DNA of 58,347 bases from an uncultured Clostridia bacterium (GCA_947630555.1 CANRIA010000013.1:1-58347), one strand, 5' to 3'. Shown: positions 26,551 through 35,576, counted from the stretch's first letter. Numbers and translations: made by a program. Notes: generated by a model not told the origin, from the sequence alone.

Positions 26551-26568
26551 TGGTCGAGGTGACGGGAC
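26551..26568 (-). pseudogene. Detached 18-base 3' end of tRNA-Pro
   Basis: The minus strand carries an exact copy of the last 18 bases of the neighbouring tRNA-Pro gene, including the CCA end, about 90 bases downstream of the intact gene. The rest of the tRNA is not present. Confidence 0.75.
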
Positions 26569-26616
26569 ATTGCCCCATGGGTTCAACTCGCGTTACGACC
26601 GAATAACAAAAAACGA

Positions 26617-26645
26617 CAATACCTCTCGATTGCCTCGAGGTATTG
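26617..26645 (-). terminator. Terminator of tRNA-Pro
   Basis: Perfect 9-bp stem CAATACCTC/GAGGTATTG with an 11-base loop, followed on the minus strand by TCGTTTTTTG. Confidence 0.85.
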
Positions 26646-26655
26646 CCATTTTTTG

Positions 26656-26732
26656 TGGTCGAGGTGACGGGACTTGAACCCACGACCTCTGCGTCCCGAA
26701 CGCAGCGCTCTACCAAACTGAGCCACACCTCG
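26656..26732 (-). tRNA. tRNA-Pro (CGG)
   Basis: 77 bases with encoded CCA. Acceptor CGAGGTG/CACCTCG, D arm GCTC/GAGC, anticodon stem CTGCG/CGCAG with loop TTCGGGA (anticodon CGG) and T arm with GTTCAAG. Single-gene transcription unit. Confidence 0.97.
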
Positions 26733-26744
26733 CCGACCTAATAT

Positions 26745-26773
26745 ATTATACACTATAAAATCAGTCTTGTCAA
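26745..26773 (-). promoter_or_regulatory. Promoter of tRNA-Pro
   Basis: Minus-strand consensus TTGACA, 17 bases, TATAAT, ending 12 bases before the tRNA. Confidence 0.85.
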
Positions 26774-26842
26774 TCCCCAAATTCATTTTTGTGAAAAAAG
26801 CCGATTTGCAGAAAAATCACTTGCAAGTATGACTGTTAAATG

Positions 26843-26873
26843 TTGATATGTTTATGCCATATCGCCCTATAAT
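26843..26873 (+). promoter_or_regulatory. Possible promoter of the CapA-GH9 operon
   Basis: TTGATA, 19 bases, TATAAT. A second candidate (TTGAAA, 17 bases, TAAAAT at 26949-26977) is closer to consensus but would start the RNA on the ribosome binding site. Confidence 0.4.
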
Positions 26874-26998
26874 TCTATTATCAATATGCAAAAAACATTG
26901 TGTTAAAAAGGCGTGCGGAAAATATTTTTGCAATTTGCCTTTGCTGTGTTGAAATCGGGCGGAAAATATGTTAAAATGTTAAAAGGAGCGTGATAACT

Positions 26999-28240
26999 AT
27001 GAAAGCTAAATTTATAAAGGCGACCTTGCTGACCTGCGCTGTTATGAGTTTTTCGCTTTTATGCGCGTGCGGTGAAAGCAACGACCATAGAATAAAGCCC
27101 TCGGATATGACAAGCGGCACGCAGGCTTCTCAGCCGACCGACGGCACACAGCCGACCGACGAGAGCGCGTTAGGTACTGAAACTGCTGCGCCTGAGGAAA
27201 ATGTCGAGCCGAGCTACTCGGTACACCTTGTTTGCGCCGGTGACAACCTTATTCACAACTACATTTACGATCAGGCTAGGGAGCGCGCAGGCGGCAGCGG
27301 TTATGATTTTTCGTTCGTATACGAAAAGGCACTAAAATATTTTGAAGATGCCGACATTGCGATACTCAATCAGGAAACTATAGTTACAGACGAATTTGAG
27401 CCGTCGTCATACCCGGGATTTTGCTCGCCCGGGGCTGTGGGAGACTACGTGGTGGACGAGATAGGCTTTAACGTTATATCTATGGCGAACAACCACATTC
27501 TTGACATGGGCGAAGAGGGGCTTGTATCTACCCTTGATTACTGGGATACGCGCCACCCCGAAGTTATTAGATACGGGGCATACAGAGATACCGCCGACAT
27601 GGAGAACATTCGCACAATGGAAGTAAACGGAATTAAGTTTGCTTTTCTGGGATATATGCAGCACACCAACGGCATTGAGCACACGGGCGAACTTGGCACG
27701 CGGCTTGTTTATCTCAATGAGCTTGATACCATAGAGCAGCAGATAAGAAAGGCTGACGAAATTGCTGACGTTGTTGTGGTATCGCCGCACTTTGGTGTTG
27801 AGGTACAGAGCGAACTGAATGAAGATCAGCAATACTGCACGGCTTTGTTTACGCAGTGGGGCGCGGACATTATAATAGGCACGCAGCCGCACACTATTCA
27901 AGAGTGCAACTGGTACGAAAAGCCCGACGGCAGCAAAGCTTTTGTATATTACTGTCTTGGCAATTTTGTTTCGGGAATGAGCAACAAGCTGGCGTGGATA
28001 GGCGGCATAGGCGATCTGTACGTTGAAATGGATCCCGAAACGAGAGAGATAACAATAAAAGACCCGAAGATAATACCTATCATCAGCCATTATGGTGATG
28101 ATTACAGCAATGTTCAGATAATACCGTATGCCGAGTACACCGAGGAGCTTGCGCAGTCGCACGGATATGAGCCGCTCTCTATGGACTACATAGATGACGT
28201 ACTGAAGCACGTTCCGCAGGAATTTCTTTCGATAGAATAA
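26999..28240 (+). CDS. CapA-family metallophosphatase-like lipoprotein
   Basis: 413 residues from the ATG at 26999, 10 bases after AAAAGGAG (a GTG nine bases earlier overlaps that site and is rejected). Signal peptide with lipobox-like LCAC near residue 24, a Thr/Pro/Gln-rich spacer (about 30-70), then the PGA_cap domain: LVCAGDNLIHNY, LNQETIV, MANNHILDMG, VVSPHFGVE and GTQPHTIQ. These are metal ligands of the calcineurin-like fold. The family was named after poly-gamma-glutamate capsule synthesis, but lone lipoprotein members have unknown substrates. It lies 18 bases before the GH9 cellulase gene and is probably co-transcribed. Confidence 0.88.
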   Translation: MKAKFIKATLLTCAVMSFSLLCACGESNDHRIKPSDMTSGTQASQPTDGTQPTDESALGTETAAPEENVEPSYSVHLVCAGDNLIHNYIYDQARERAGGSGYDFSFVYEKALKYFEDADIAILNQETIVTDEFEPSSYPGFCSPGAVGDYVVDEIGFNVISMANNHILDMGEEGLVSTLDYWDTRHPEVIRYGAYRDTADMENIRTMEVNGIKFAFLGYMQHTNGIEHTGELGTRLVYLNELDTIEQQIRKADEIADVVVVSPHFGVEVQSELNEDQQYCTALFTQWGADIIIGTQPHTIQECNWYEKPDGSKAFVYYCLGNFVSGMSNKLAWIGGIGDLYVEMDPETREITIKDPKIIPIISHYGDDYSNVQIIPYAEYTEELAQSHGYEPLSMDYIDDVLKHVPQEFLSIE

Positions 28241-28258
28241 TTGCAAAGGAGATGCACC

Positions 28259-30928
28259 ATGGACGACAAGGAAAAAATTGAAGGCGTAAACAAGGACGAC
28301 AGCAACAGAAAAAAGGCAGTTATAATTGCGGCGGCGGCGCTGTGCCTTATAATTCTGATAATTATTCTTATTGCTGTATTTTCGGGTGGAAAGTCAGATA
28401 AGAAAGACAGCTCTTCAAAGGGTGACGGGGTTTCTTCATCTGCCGATAATTCTTCTAAAGATAATTCGGGCGGCGGAGAGGACACCGAAAGCGGCGGCAA
28501 TGGAGAAAGCGGTGATCTTCCTCCGAAAGAGCACTATGCTGACGGGCTGACGGAAAATGCCACAGAATACGAGGGCATTGAGGGCACTGGCAACTTCAAT
28601 TACGGTGAGGCGCTGCAAAAGTCTTTGATATTTTATGAATTGCAGCGTTCGGGCAGGCTTGACGGCACTGAGCGCACCAACTGGCGCGGTGATTCGGGTC
28701 TGAATGACGGCGCTGACAACGGCGTTGACCTGACGGGCGGTCTTTATGATGCAGGCGACAACGTAAAGTTTAATCTGCCTATGGCATACACGGCTTCAAT
28801 GCTGGCATGGAGCGTTTATGAGGACAAAGACAGCTACGAACAGAGCGGTCAGCTTGAATACATACTCAGTGACATAAAGTGGATAAGCGATTATCTTATA
28901 AAATGTCACACGGCTGAAAATGAGTTTTATTATCAGGTGGGCGACGGCAACATTGACCACTCATGGTGGGGCGCGCCCGAAGTTATGCAGATGAACAGAC
29001 CTTCTTACAAGGTAACTCAGTCTTCGCCGGGCTCTACTGTAGTGGGTGAGGCTGCGGCTGCGCTGGCTGCTACTGCTGTTATATACAAAGATATTGATGC
29101 GGAGTATTCAGAAAAATGCCTTACGCACGCAAAGCAGCTTTACACATTTGCAGAAAGCACAAAAAGCGACAGCGGCTATACGGCTGCGAACGGATTTTAC
29201 AACAGCTGGAGCGGCTTTTACGATGAGCTTTCTTGGGCAGGCACTTGGCTTTACACTGCGACGGGCGACAAGAAATATCTTGACAGTGCCGGCGATTATT
29301 TCACTCAGGCAGGCAGCAACTACAAATGGGCTATGTGCTGGGACGATGTAGGCATAGGCGCGGCGCTGAGGCTAACGCAGCTGACAGGTGATGATGAATA
29401 TCGCACGTTTCTTGAAAAGAGCCTTGACTTCTGGACGGTAGGCGTTGACGGCGAAAAGATAACATACACGCCGAAAGGTCTTGCATGGCTGGACACCTGG
29501 GGCAGCCTGAGATACGCAACTTCGCAGGCGTTTATAGCGGCGCTTTACAGCGAGAGCGAATACTGCCCGTCATCTAAAAAAGACACATACTGGGATTTTG
29601 CGGTAAGTCAGATAGACTACGCGCTGGGCAGCAGCGGCAGGAGCTTTGTATGCGGCTTTGGCGAGAACTTCCCTGTTAATCCTCACCACCGCAATGCGCA
29701 GGGTTCATACATTGACAACATGAACACGCCCGAAACTGCGCGGCACACCCTTTACGGCGCGCTGGTGGGTGGGCCGAATTCCAGCGACGGCTACAACGAC
29801 ACTGTTTCAGATTACACCGCGAACGAGGTGGCGTGCGACTACAACGCAGGCTACACCTGTGCGCTTGCGAAGCTTTACAGCAAATATCACGGAAAGACTT
29901 TGAAAAACTTTGGCGCAGTCGAGCCTGTGGAAGAAGAATATTCTATTGATGCGTGCGTAAACGCGGCAGGCGACAATTTTACCGAAATTAAAGCAATAGT
30001 ATACAACAAGACGGGCTGGCCTGCAAGAGTAAGCAAAGAGCCTATGCTGCGCTATTTTATAGACCTTTCGGAGACTGACCCTTCGCAGGTGAGCGTGAAC
30101 ATGGGCTACTCAATGGGAGGCGGTGCAAGCTGTCAGATAGTGCCGTGGAGCGGCGACATTTACTGCGTTGAGGTAACGTTTGGCGACAAGCTGCTCTACC
30201 CAGGCGGACAAGATGCATACCGCTGCGAGGTACAGTTCAGGATAAGTTCTACGGGCTCGTGGGATCCGTCTAACGACCCGTCGTATCAAGGTCTGGGCAG
30301 CCAGCAGGGCACGGCACAGCCTGTAGACACTCTTGCATTTTATGAAAGCGGCAAACTGGTATTTGGCAGTGAACCGCAGGAGCGCACAGAGACGGGCGGC
30401 AACACCACAAAGCCTGACGGCAACAAGCCTACGACTACTACCACTGCAAAGCCTTCTGTACCGACAGGCGGAACGGCATCAGCCGGCGGACTGACCGTTA
30501 CACTGAGCGGCGACGGTTCTGCAAACGGCGGAAGCATAAACATAAACATTGAGATAAAGAACACAAGCGGCAAAGACATTGATATGTCGGGGCTGGCGGT
30601 TGACTGGTTCTTTACGAAAGACGGCGGCGCGGACTTGCAGTTTGCCTGCGACCACAGCGCAATTCAGGGTGCAGACGGCAGCTACACCGCAGTGACAAGC
30701 AACATAAAGAGCGAATTTACGTCGCAAAGCGGCACTGACTGTGACACAAAGCTGCGTATAAGCTGCACCTCGGGAACGCTTGCTAAAGATGCGGTATGGA
30801 AGATCCAGGCGCGCGTGAACAAAGCCGACTGGAGCAATTTTGACCTGAGCAACGATTACTCGCAGGGGAACGCAGAACACGTTGCGGTATACTCTGGCGG
30901 AAAGCTGATATGCGGCAAGGCGGCGTAA
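28259..30928 (+). CDS. Membrane-anchored GH9-CBM3c-CBM3 cellulase
   Basis: 889 residues from the ATG at 28259 (AAAGGAGA 7 bases upstream). Order: charged cytoplasmic N-terminus (1-21), one membrane helix (about 22-43, AVIIAAAALCLIILIIILIA), Ser/Gly/Asp linker (44-100), GH9 catalytic domain (about 110-555) with catalytic Asp region GGLYDAGDNVKFNLP, HHRNAQGSYIDN and proton donor Glu in NEVACDYNAGYT; CBM3c (about 560-685); Thr/Pro linker; C-terminal CBM3 (about 740-889). Theme B GH9-CBM3c enzymes are usually processive endoglucanases. No dockerin is present; the uncleaved-looking helix suggests tethering to the cell surface. Confidence 0.93.
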   Translation: MDDKEKIEGVNKDDSNRKKAVIIAAAALCLIILIIILIAVFSGGKSDKKDSSSKGDGVSSSADNSSKDNSGGGEDTESGGNGESGDLPPKEHYADGLTENATEYEGIEGTGNFNYGEALQKSLIFYELQRSGRLDGTERTNWRGDSGLNDGADNGVDLTGGLYDAGDNVKFNLPMAYTASMLAWSVYEDKDSYEQSGQLEYILSDIKWISDYLIKCHTAENEFYYQVGDGNIDHSWWGAPEVMQMNRPSYKVTQSSPGSTVVGEAAAALAATAVIYKDIDAEYSEKCLTHAKQLYTFAESTKSDSGYTAANGFYNSWSGFYDELSWAGTWLYTATGDKKYLDSAGDYFTQAGSNYKWAMCWDDVGIGAALRLTQLTGDDEYRTFLEKSLDFWTVGVDGEKITYTPKGLAWLDTWGSLRYATSQAFIAALYSESEYCPSSKKDTYWDFAVSQIDYALGSSGRSFVCGFGENFPVNPHHRNAQGSYIDNMNTPETARHTLYGALVGGPNSSDGYNDTVSDYTANEVACDYNAGYTCALAKLYSKYHGKTLKNFGAVEPVEEEYSIDACVNAAGDNFTEIKAIVYNKTGWPARVSKEPMLRYFIDLSETDPSQVSVNMGYSMGGGASCQIVPWSGDIYCVEVTFGDKLLYPGGQDAYRCEVQFRISSTGSWDPSNDPSYQGLGSQQGTAQPVDTLAFYESGKLVFGSEPQERTETGGNTTKPDGNKPTTTTTAKPSVPTGGTASAGGLTVTLSGDGSANGGSININIEIKNTSGKDIDMSGLAVDWFFTKDGGADLQFACDHSAIQGADGSYTAVTSNIKSEFTSQSGTDCDTKLRISCTSGTLAKDAVWKIQARVNKADWSNFDLSNDYSQGNAEHVAVYSGGKLICGKAA

Positions 30929-30941
30929 ATAATAACAATAC

Positions 30942-30972
30942 AAAAAAGCGACCCTTAATGGATCGCTTTTTT
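30942..30972. terminator. Bidirectional terminator between GH9 and ABC permease genes
   Basis: AAAAAAGCGA/TCGCTTTTTT with an internal CC/GG pairing, serving both convergent genes. Confidence 0.85.
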
Positions 30973-30981
30973 ATTATGCGC

Positions 30982-33354
30982 TTATTCTTCTTTCAGAACT
31001 TCTTTCGGCTGGTTTGAACCTATGACAGCCAGCGGCATTATCATTGAAAGCGCGAGGTAGAGTATTATCACCAAAGCGCATACCCCGAAGTGCCACCAAC
31101 CGAACGAAATTACTGTTTCTTTCAGCAGTGTGAGCTTGCCGACTATTAGCACGATCGCTGAGATAGCCGCGGCTATACCGCAGGTTATTGCAGAGTTTTT
31201 CAGACTGCGAAGCGCACACGTTCTCCACCTTGCGCCGCAGATATAGAAAATAGCATAGTTACGCAGCTGCCGTTTGGTGTAGATAGCACTTATTGATACC
31301 GTTGAAATGATAGTAAGTATGAAGATACATACAGCTATCGGGAAAAGTGTGTACATCTGCTCATAGATGTATTGCATACTATTTTTGCGCACTTGTGAAA
31401 GCGGCGTATGAGTTAATTGCATATCTCTCAGCGCCTGATCTGCATCAGCATATTCTTCATCGCTGTCGCAAAAAACAAACTGAGTACCCCACACAAGGTC
31501 GTGCGCGCCGAATTTTGCATAGCAGTCTGCTTCTCTCATCAGCGCGATATCACGAGTATCAAAGTCTTTGTCATACACGCCGTACAGGTCGAAAACGCTC
31601 TTACATTCGTTTTTATCCGTCCAGTATGATGCGATGTTTGTTTTGTTTTCCAACACGCCTATAACTATGTAATCAGCAAAATCGGTAGAAATAATATCGC
31701 CCGGTTTGTAGCCGCACTGCGATATTACGATCGGTATTTTGCCGCAGTTTTCATATGTCAGCCCTGCCTCGTCAAACCACTGACCCTGCGAGAGCATAGG
31801 TTTATATGCATATGCAAATTCATCCGAATATATAATGCCATGTATGTCTTGTCCGTTGCCTAAAATAAAAGAATATTCATTCGCTGCAAGTTCGCAGCCG
31901 TCAAGATCTTGTGCAAATTCATCATAGTACAGCGTGGAGTTATCTGCAAACACCATATACCCTTTTTGTGTGAGATACTGCTCAAACGGCGTATACAGCG
32001 AATATCTTGAAATTATTGCTGATACTATCAGAATTATCATTGTCAGCACGGCTGAAAGCTGTATCACTTCAAACACTTTCATTATGCCGCCTGCTTTTCC
32101 TGTTGACTTGCCTGCGCTTTTAAGCGCAACAAGGCTGTGAGAGCGAACGGTGTGTATTATCATTATAAGCATTACGAGCGTAGATGCTGCAATATACAAA
32201 CCAAAGATAGCAGCGTATAGTTTAAAGCTGTAAGCGCCTGCCATGTTCGGGAAGAGAGAAGTAAGCCGCGGCATGATAAGTTTATGATAAACCAGCTGCG
32301 TGATGGCAAAAAGCGGCGCATTTATGCAAAGACATTCAAGAAGATAAGACATTATTGCTTTACCTTTTGAGCAGCCGCATATTCTGAAAATAGCAAGCTG
32401 TGATGAACGCTTTTCAAGTATGTAGCGATACAGTATTGCCATGTTTATTGCAGCCAGCACTGCGATAACTACCGAGATAAGCATTATAGTTTTGTAGTAA
32501 TATATCTGCGATGCCTCGGTAAGCTCAACTTCCGGAATATTGATCATATCACCCATGCTGGTTTTAAGACCGCTGCAAATATCCTTGTACTGGTCAAGAG
32601 TCATACCGTTTTTGAAATATATTATGATATAATGACTGCTCAGTTTTGTCGACGGGTCAAGCGATGTACATGGAATGTAGATCATATCGTATTTCTCGGG
32701 CGCGGCGACTATTTTGTACTTTTCGCCCTCTATTTCTATCTCGTCGCATTTATCGGGAAGAAATGTATTTTCATTGGCTTCTACAGAATAATTACTTCCG
32801 CCGGGAGAAGCAAGGCAGGCTATGCCCCAAGAATATACACCCATGGAATTGTGCCCTTGAAACAATTCTTCGCCTACCATCGCGACCTTGTCGCCGTTTA
32901 CAAAATAACGGTCATCGATATAATCCCATTCTTCGCCGTCTGTAAGACCTTCTTCACTTCTTGTGAGATATGCCGGCTGAGTATAGTAACCGCTTTTTTC
33001 ATTTTCGTGAACGTACACATTGTTTTCATAGCCGACGTTAAAGGTCACATAGCGTACATTATCTATAGTCTCATCAGAAAGCGAGTTTATAAAGTCATAC
33101 ATATTTTGCAAAGTTACTTCACAAGTAAACGGCTTATCCGGGTCAGTGGAAAGAAGCTCCGGCTTTATTTCAACGTCCAGATGCAGCATTTGATCGCTCT
33201 CGCCGTCATGTACAATAACATTGTAATTCTGGTACAGTCCGTATGAAAAGCATATAACAAGGCAGGAGACCACAATATTAAGCACCAGCAGCAGTGATAA
33301 CATTCGCTGCTTTTTAAATTGCCCCATGAGATTTTTGTACACCATTTTTAACAT
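30982..33354 (-). CDS. FtsX/MacB-type ABC transporter permease, orphan
   Basis: 790 residues from the ATG at 33352-33354 (AGGAGG 7 bases upstream; in-frame ATGs further up lack a site). Topology of the BceB/YtrF class: helix near residue 30, a 230-residue extracellular domain, three helices (about 290-410), another helix near 430, a second extracellular domain (about 455-640) and three final helices, i.e. a duplicated FtsX unit. The family exports peptides or lipids or controls envelope enzymes with a partner ATPase. No ATPase gene is adjacent on either side, so the partner must lie elsewhere. Confidence 0.88.
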   Translation of the reverse strand: MLKMVYKNLMGQFKKQRMLSLLLVLNIVVSCLVICFSYGLYQNYNVIVHDGESDQMLHLDVEIKPELLSTDPDKPFTCEVTLQNMYDFINSLSDETIDNVRYVTFNVGYENNVYVHENEKSGYYTQPAYLTRSEEGLTDGEEWDYIDDRYFVNGDKVAMVGEELFQGHNSMGVYSWGIACLASPGGSNYSVEANENTFLPDKCDEIEIEGEKYKIVAAPEKYDMIYIPCTSLDPSTKLSSHYIIIYFKNGMTLDQYKDICSGLKTSMGDMINIPEVELTEASQIYYYKTIMLISVVIAVLAAINMAILYRYILEKRSSQLAIFRICGCSKGKAIMSYLLECLCINAPLFAITQLVYHKLIMPRLTSLFPNMAGAYSFKLYAAIFGLYIAASTLVMLIMIIHTVRSHSLVALKSAGKSTGKAGGIMKVFEVIQLSAVLTMIILIVSAIISRYSLYTPFEQYLTQKGYMVFADNSTLYYDEFAQDLDGCELAANEYSFILGNGQDIHGIIYSDEFAYAYKPMLSQGQWFDEAGLTYENCGKIPIVISQCGYKPGDIISTDFADYIVIGVLENKTNIASYWTDKNECKSVFDLYGVYDKDFDTRDIALMREADCYAKFGAHDLVWGTQFVFCDSDEEYADADQALRDMQLTHTPLSQVRKNSMQYIYEQMYTLFPIAVCIFILTIISTVSISAIYTKRQLRNYAIFYICGARWRTCALRSLKNSAITCGIAAAISAIVLIVGKLTLLKETVISFGWWHFGVCALVIILYLALSMIMPLAVIGSNQPKEVLKEE

Positions 33355-33444
33355 AAATATTCCTCCTTTAAAATTCCTCATAAAAAGCATACTATGCCTT
33401 TTAAAATTATGTTTTCACTAATAAGTACACATCGAAGGGGCAAA

Positions 33445-33588
33445 ATGTTACAAAAAAATTTGAAAATCAGCGAAATATACAAAAATAATTTGTATGAAGA
33501 TATAATATTCGACAATATATACAAAAGAATGAGGCGGAAGGGTTTCGCAGATTTTTTTCCGTTCATTTACAAGCGGCGCATGGTATAA
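33445..33588 (+). CDS. Possible 47-residue basic protein
   Basis: A short frame beginning MLQKNLKISEIYKNN, with AAGGGG 4 bases before its ATG. Highly basic C-terminus (KRMRRKGFADFFPFIYKRR). It ends just inside the promoter of the ClpP-like gene. No family recognised; may be chance. Confidence 0.2.
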   Translation: MLQKNLKISEIYKNNLYEDIIFDNIYKRMRRKGFADFFPFIYKRRMV

Positions 33589-33589
33589 T
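33581..33589 (+). promoter_or_regulatory. Extended -10 promoter of the clpP-virD4 pair
   Basis: TGGTATAAT, a perfect extended -10, 45 bases upstream of the ClpP-like start; no good -35 box. Confidence 0.5.
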
Positions 33590-33634
33590 CAATTTGTAAG
33601 CTGAACACGAGACGACACGAAAGGGGTAATACAT

Positions 33635-34216
33635 ATGCCAAACAAATACATAGTTTTTGAAGATGCGCACGGCACGCACGAACTTGCCGTAGGGTCTCTG
33701 CTGGCGGCAGACGGCAAACTATACCTTGGCGGCACTATTGACAGCGAGAGCGCTGAGGACATCATCAAAAACATGATATACCTCTCACAAAACAACATAC
33801 CCATAACGCTGTTTATTGACAGCCCCGGCGGCGAGGTGCGTTCGGGTCTTGCCATTATTGACATGATGGAGATAATAAGCAAGACCACGCAGATAGATGT
33901 TATCTGCACAGGCAAGGCATACAGCATGGCTGCTGTTATTCTGGCGGCAGGCAGCAAGGGGCACAGGCATATGCTTCCGCACGCGCAGGTGCTTATTCAC
34001 GAGCCGCTTATAACGGGCGGCGGCGGCAGTGCAAGCTCAGTAAAGAGCACGGCAGAATCGCTGCTGGCAATAAGAGACATAATGAGCGAGATGCTCGCAA
34101 AGTACACAGGCAACACCGTAGAGAAGATGAACGAGATAATGCACGGTGATACATATTTAAACGCAAAAGAGGCGATAGACCTCGGCGTTGCTGATGATGT
34201 TACCGTGACATTATGA
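33635..34216 (+). CDS. ClpP-family serine peptidase (paralogue)
   Basis: 193 residues, ClpP fold with DSPGGEVRSGLAIIDMM, nucleophile Ser in GKAYSMAAVIL, His in LIHEPLITGGGGS and the Asp-containing LNAKEAIDLGVADD segment. It lacks the N-terminal propeptide region of housekeeping ClpP and its start MPNKYIVFEDAHGTHELAVG is divergent. No Clp ATPase is adjacent. The next gene, 20 bases on, encodes a VirD4-type ATPase, and the two genes share a nearly identical leader (CGAAAGGGGTAA, then CATATG). Catalytic residues appear intact. Cytoplasmic. Confidence 0.9.
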   Translation: MPNKYIVFEDAHGTHELAVGSLLAADGKLYLGGTIDSESAEDIIKNMIYLSQNNIPITLFIDSPGGEVRSGLAIIDMMEIISKTTQIDVICTGKAYSMAAVILAAGSKGHRHMLPHAQVLIHEPLITGGGGSASSVKSTAESLLAIRDIMSEMLAKYTGNTVEKMNEIMHGDTYLNAKEAIDLGVADDVTVTL

Positions 34217-34236
34217 CCACGAAAGGGGTAAGGCAT

Positions 34237-35550
34237 ATGAAGATCATAAGATACCAAGAAAGAAAACAGACACAAAACACAGGCTATCTTGTAATGCCTG
34301 ACGGCAGCAAGAGGTCACGCGATTGCCGCGTAACGGGGCTTAACAACAACGTTGCGGTGGTCGGGCCGTCGGGCTGCGGCAAATCGACCGTAATGGGTGT
34401 GCTCAACATTTTAGAGCAAGACGGCAGCCTGATAATTTCAGACCCAAAGGGCGGTTTATACCGCTCAATCAGCGACATTCTCGCGGACAGAGGTTACATA
34501 GTCAAAAAGCTAGACCTCACCCACCCCGAAAACTCGGCACACTACAATCCTATAACACGCGTTCAGACCTCGCAGGACATAAAAAAGCTGGCGCAGCAGA
34601 TAGTCTTCAACGCCTACAGCAAAGAGGGCACTGCATCACGCGACCCCTACTGGGAACGCAACGCGCAGGTAATGCTCACGGCTTTTTTGACTTACATGCT
34701 GGAAAGCGATCTTCCGCCTGAGAAGATGACCCTTACCACGGTAATGGAAATGCTCGGCGACTTCACGGCTTACGAGGAAGAGGACATTGACAGGCTCAGA
34801 AACAAGCCCATTTACCGCGACTTTATAAGGCTGCGCGATGAAGCCGAGGAGGACGGCGAGGTCAGCAGGGCATGGAAGCTCTTCAGTCCTTTTGTAGGTC
34901 TTAGCTCCAAAACTCTCTCATGCATAATAACAACGCTGACGGCGATACTTTCGGTATTCGACAGCAACGAACTTTCGCAGCTTTTTTCAGGCAACGACAT
35001 CTCATTCAAACGGCTTGCCAACAGAAAGACCGCGCTGTTCGTGATAACCTCAGACACCGACCGCTCGAACGACATTTTAGCAAACATTTTCTATTCGCAG
35101 GCTCTTGGCGAGCTGTGCGACTATGCAGACAACAACTGCAAAGACGGCAGACTGCCGCGCTCGGTAACTTTCCTGCTGGACGACTTTGCGACTAACTGCT
35201 GCATAGCGAACTTTGACAACATAATAAGCAACATAAGGGCGAGAAACATCTCCGCCATGCTTATGCTGCAATCTCTCGATCAGCTCAGAACGTGCTATCC
35301 GCAGGGCAGCCACACCATAATGAACAACTGCGACACTATGGTGTTCATGGGCGCAAATTCTACGTCCGATGCGGCATACTTTGCAGAGCGTGCCAACAAG
35401 CCGCTGCACGTTATGATGGAGATGCCGCTGCACACCAGCTGGGTATTCAGGCGCACCGAAAAGCCGCGGTTTGTAAACAACATTGATCCCGAAGAATACT
35501 TAGAAGGCGTTCGCAAAAACATAGAAGAAATGGAGCAGTTACCGTTCTGA
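34237..35550 (+). CDS. VirD4/TraG-type ATPase without membrane domain
   Basis: 437 residues from the ATG at 34237 (AAAGGGG 10 bases upstream). Walker A GPSGCGKST, a following SDPKGGLYRS and Walker B FLLDDFAT with LMLQSLDQL are those of type IV coupling proteins. The usual N-terminal membrane helices are absent and the length is well short of VirD4 (about 600). No relaxase, integrase or other conjugation gene is nearby. The pairing with a ClpP-like gene suggests joint function; whether it pumps DNA or feeds protein to the peptidase is unknown. Confidence 0.88.
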   Translation: MKIIRYQERKQTQNTGYLVMPDGSKRSRDCRVTGLNNNVAVVGPSGCGKSTVMGVLNILEQDGSLIISDPKGGLYRSISDILADRGYIVKKLDLTHPENSAHYNPITRVQTSQDIKKLAQQIVFNAYSKEGTASRDPYWERNAQVMLTAFLTYMLESDLPPEKMTLTTVMEMLGDFTAYEEEDIDRLRNKPIYRDFIRLRDEAEEDGEVSRAWKLFSPFVGLSSKTLSCIITTLTAILSVFDSNELSQLFSGNDISFKRLANRKTALFVITSDTDRSNDILANIFYSQALGELCDYADNNCKDGRLPRSVTFLLDDFATNCCIANFDNIISNIRARNISAMLMLQSLDQLRTCYPQGSHTIMNNCDTMVFMGANSTSDAAYFAERANKPLHVMMEMPLHTSWVFRRTEKPRFVNNIDPEEYLEGVRKNIEEMEQLPF

Positions 35551-35576
35551 CAAAATACTAACAGCACGACAAAAAA

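Noticed and set aside
27407-28246. 279-residue minus-strand frame opposite the CapA-like gene
   Set aside because: Shadow; Tyr/Val/His-rich composition with no recognisable domain.
28259-30928. Dockerin module in the GH9 protein
   Set aside because: The C-terminal domain is a CBM3 pattern and no duplicated calcium-binding DxNxDG repeat is present.
33635-35550. ClpP/VirD4 genes as part of an integrative conjugative element
   Set aside because: No relaxase, integrase, mating-pair genes or flanking repeats are seen; both sides are ordinary genes with terminators.
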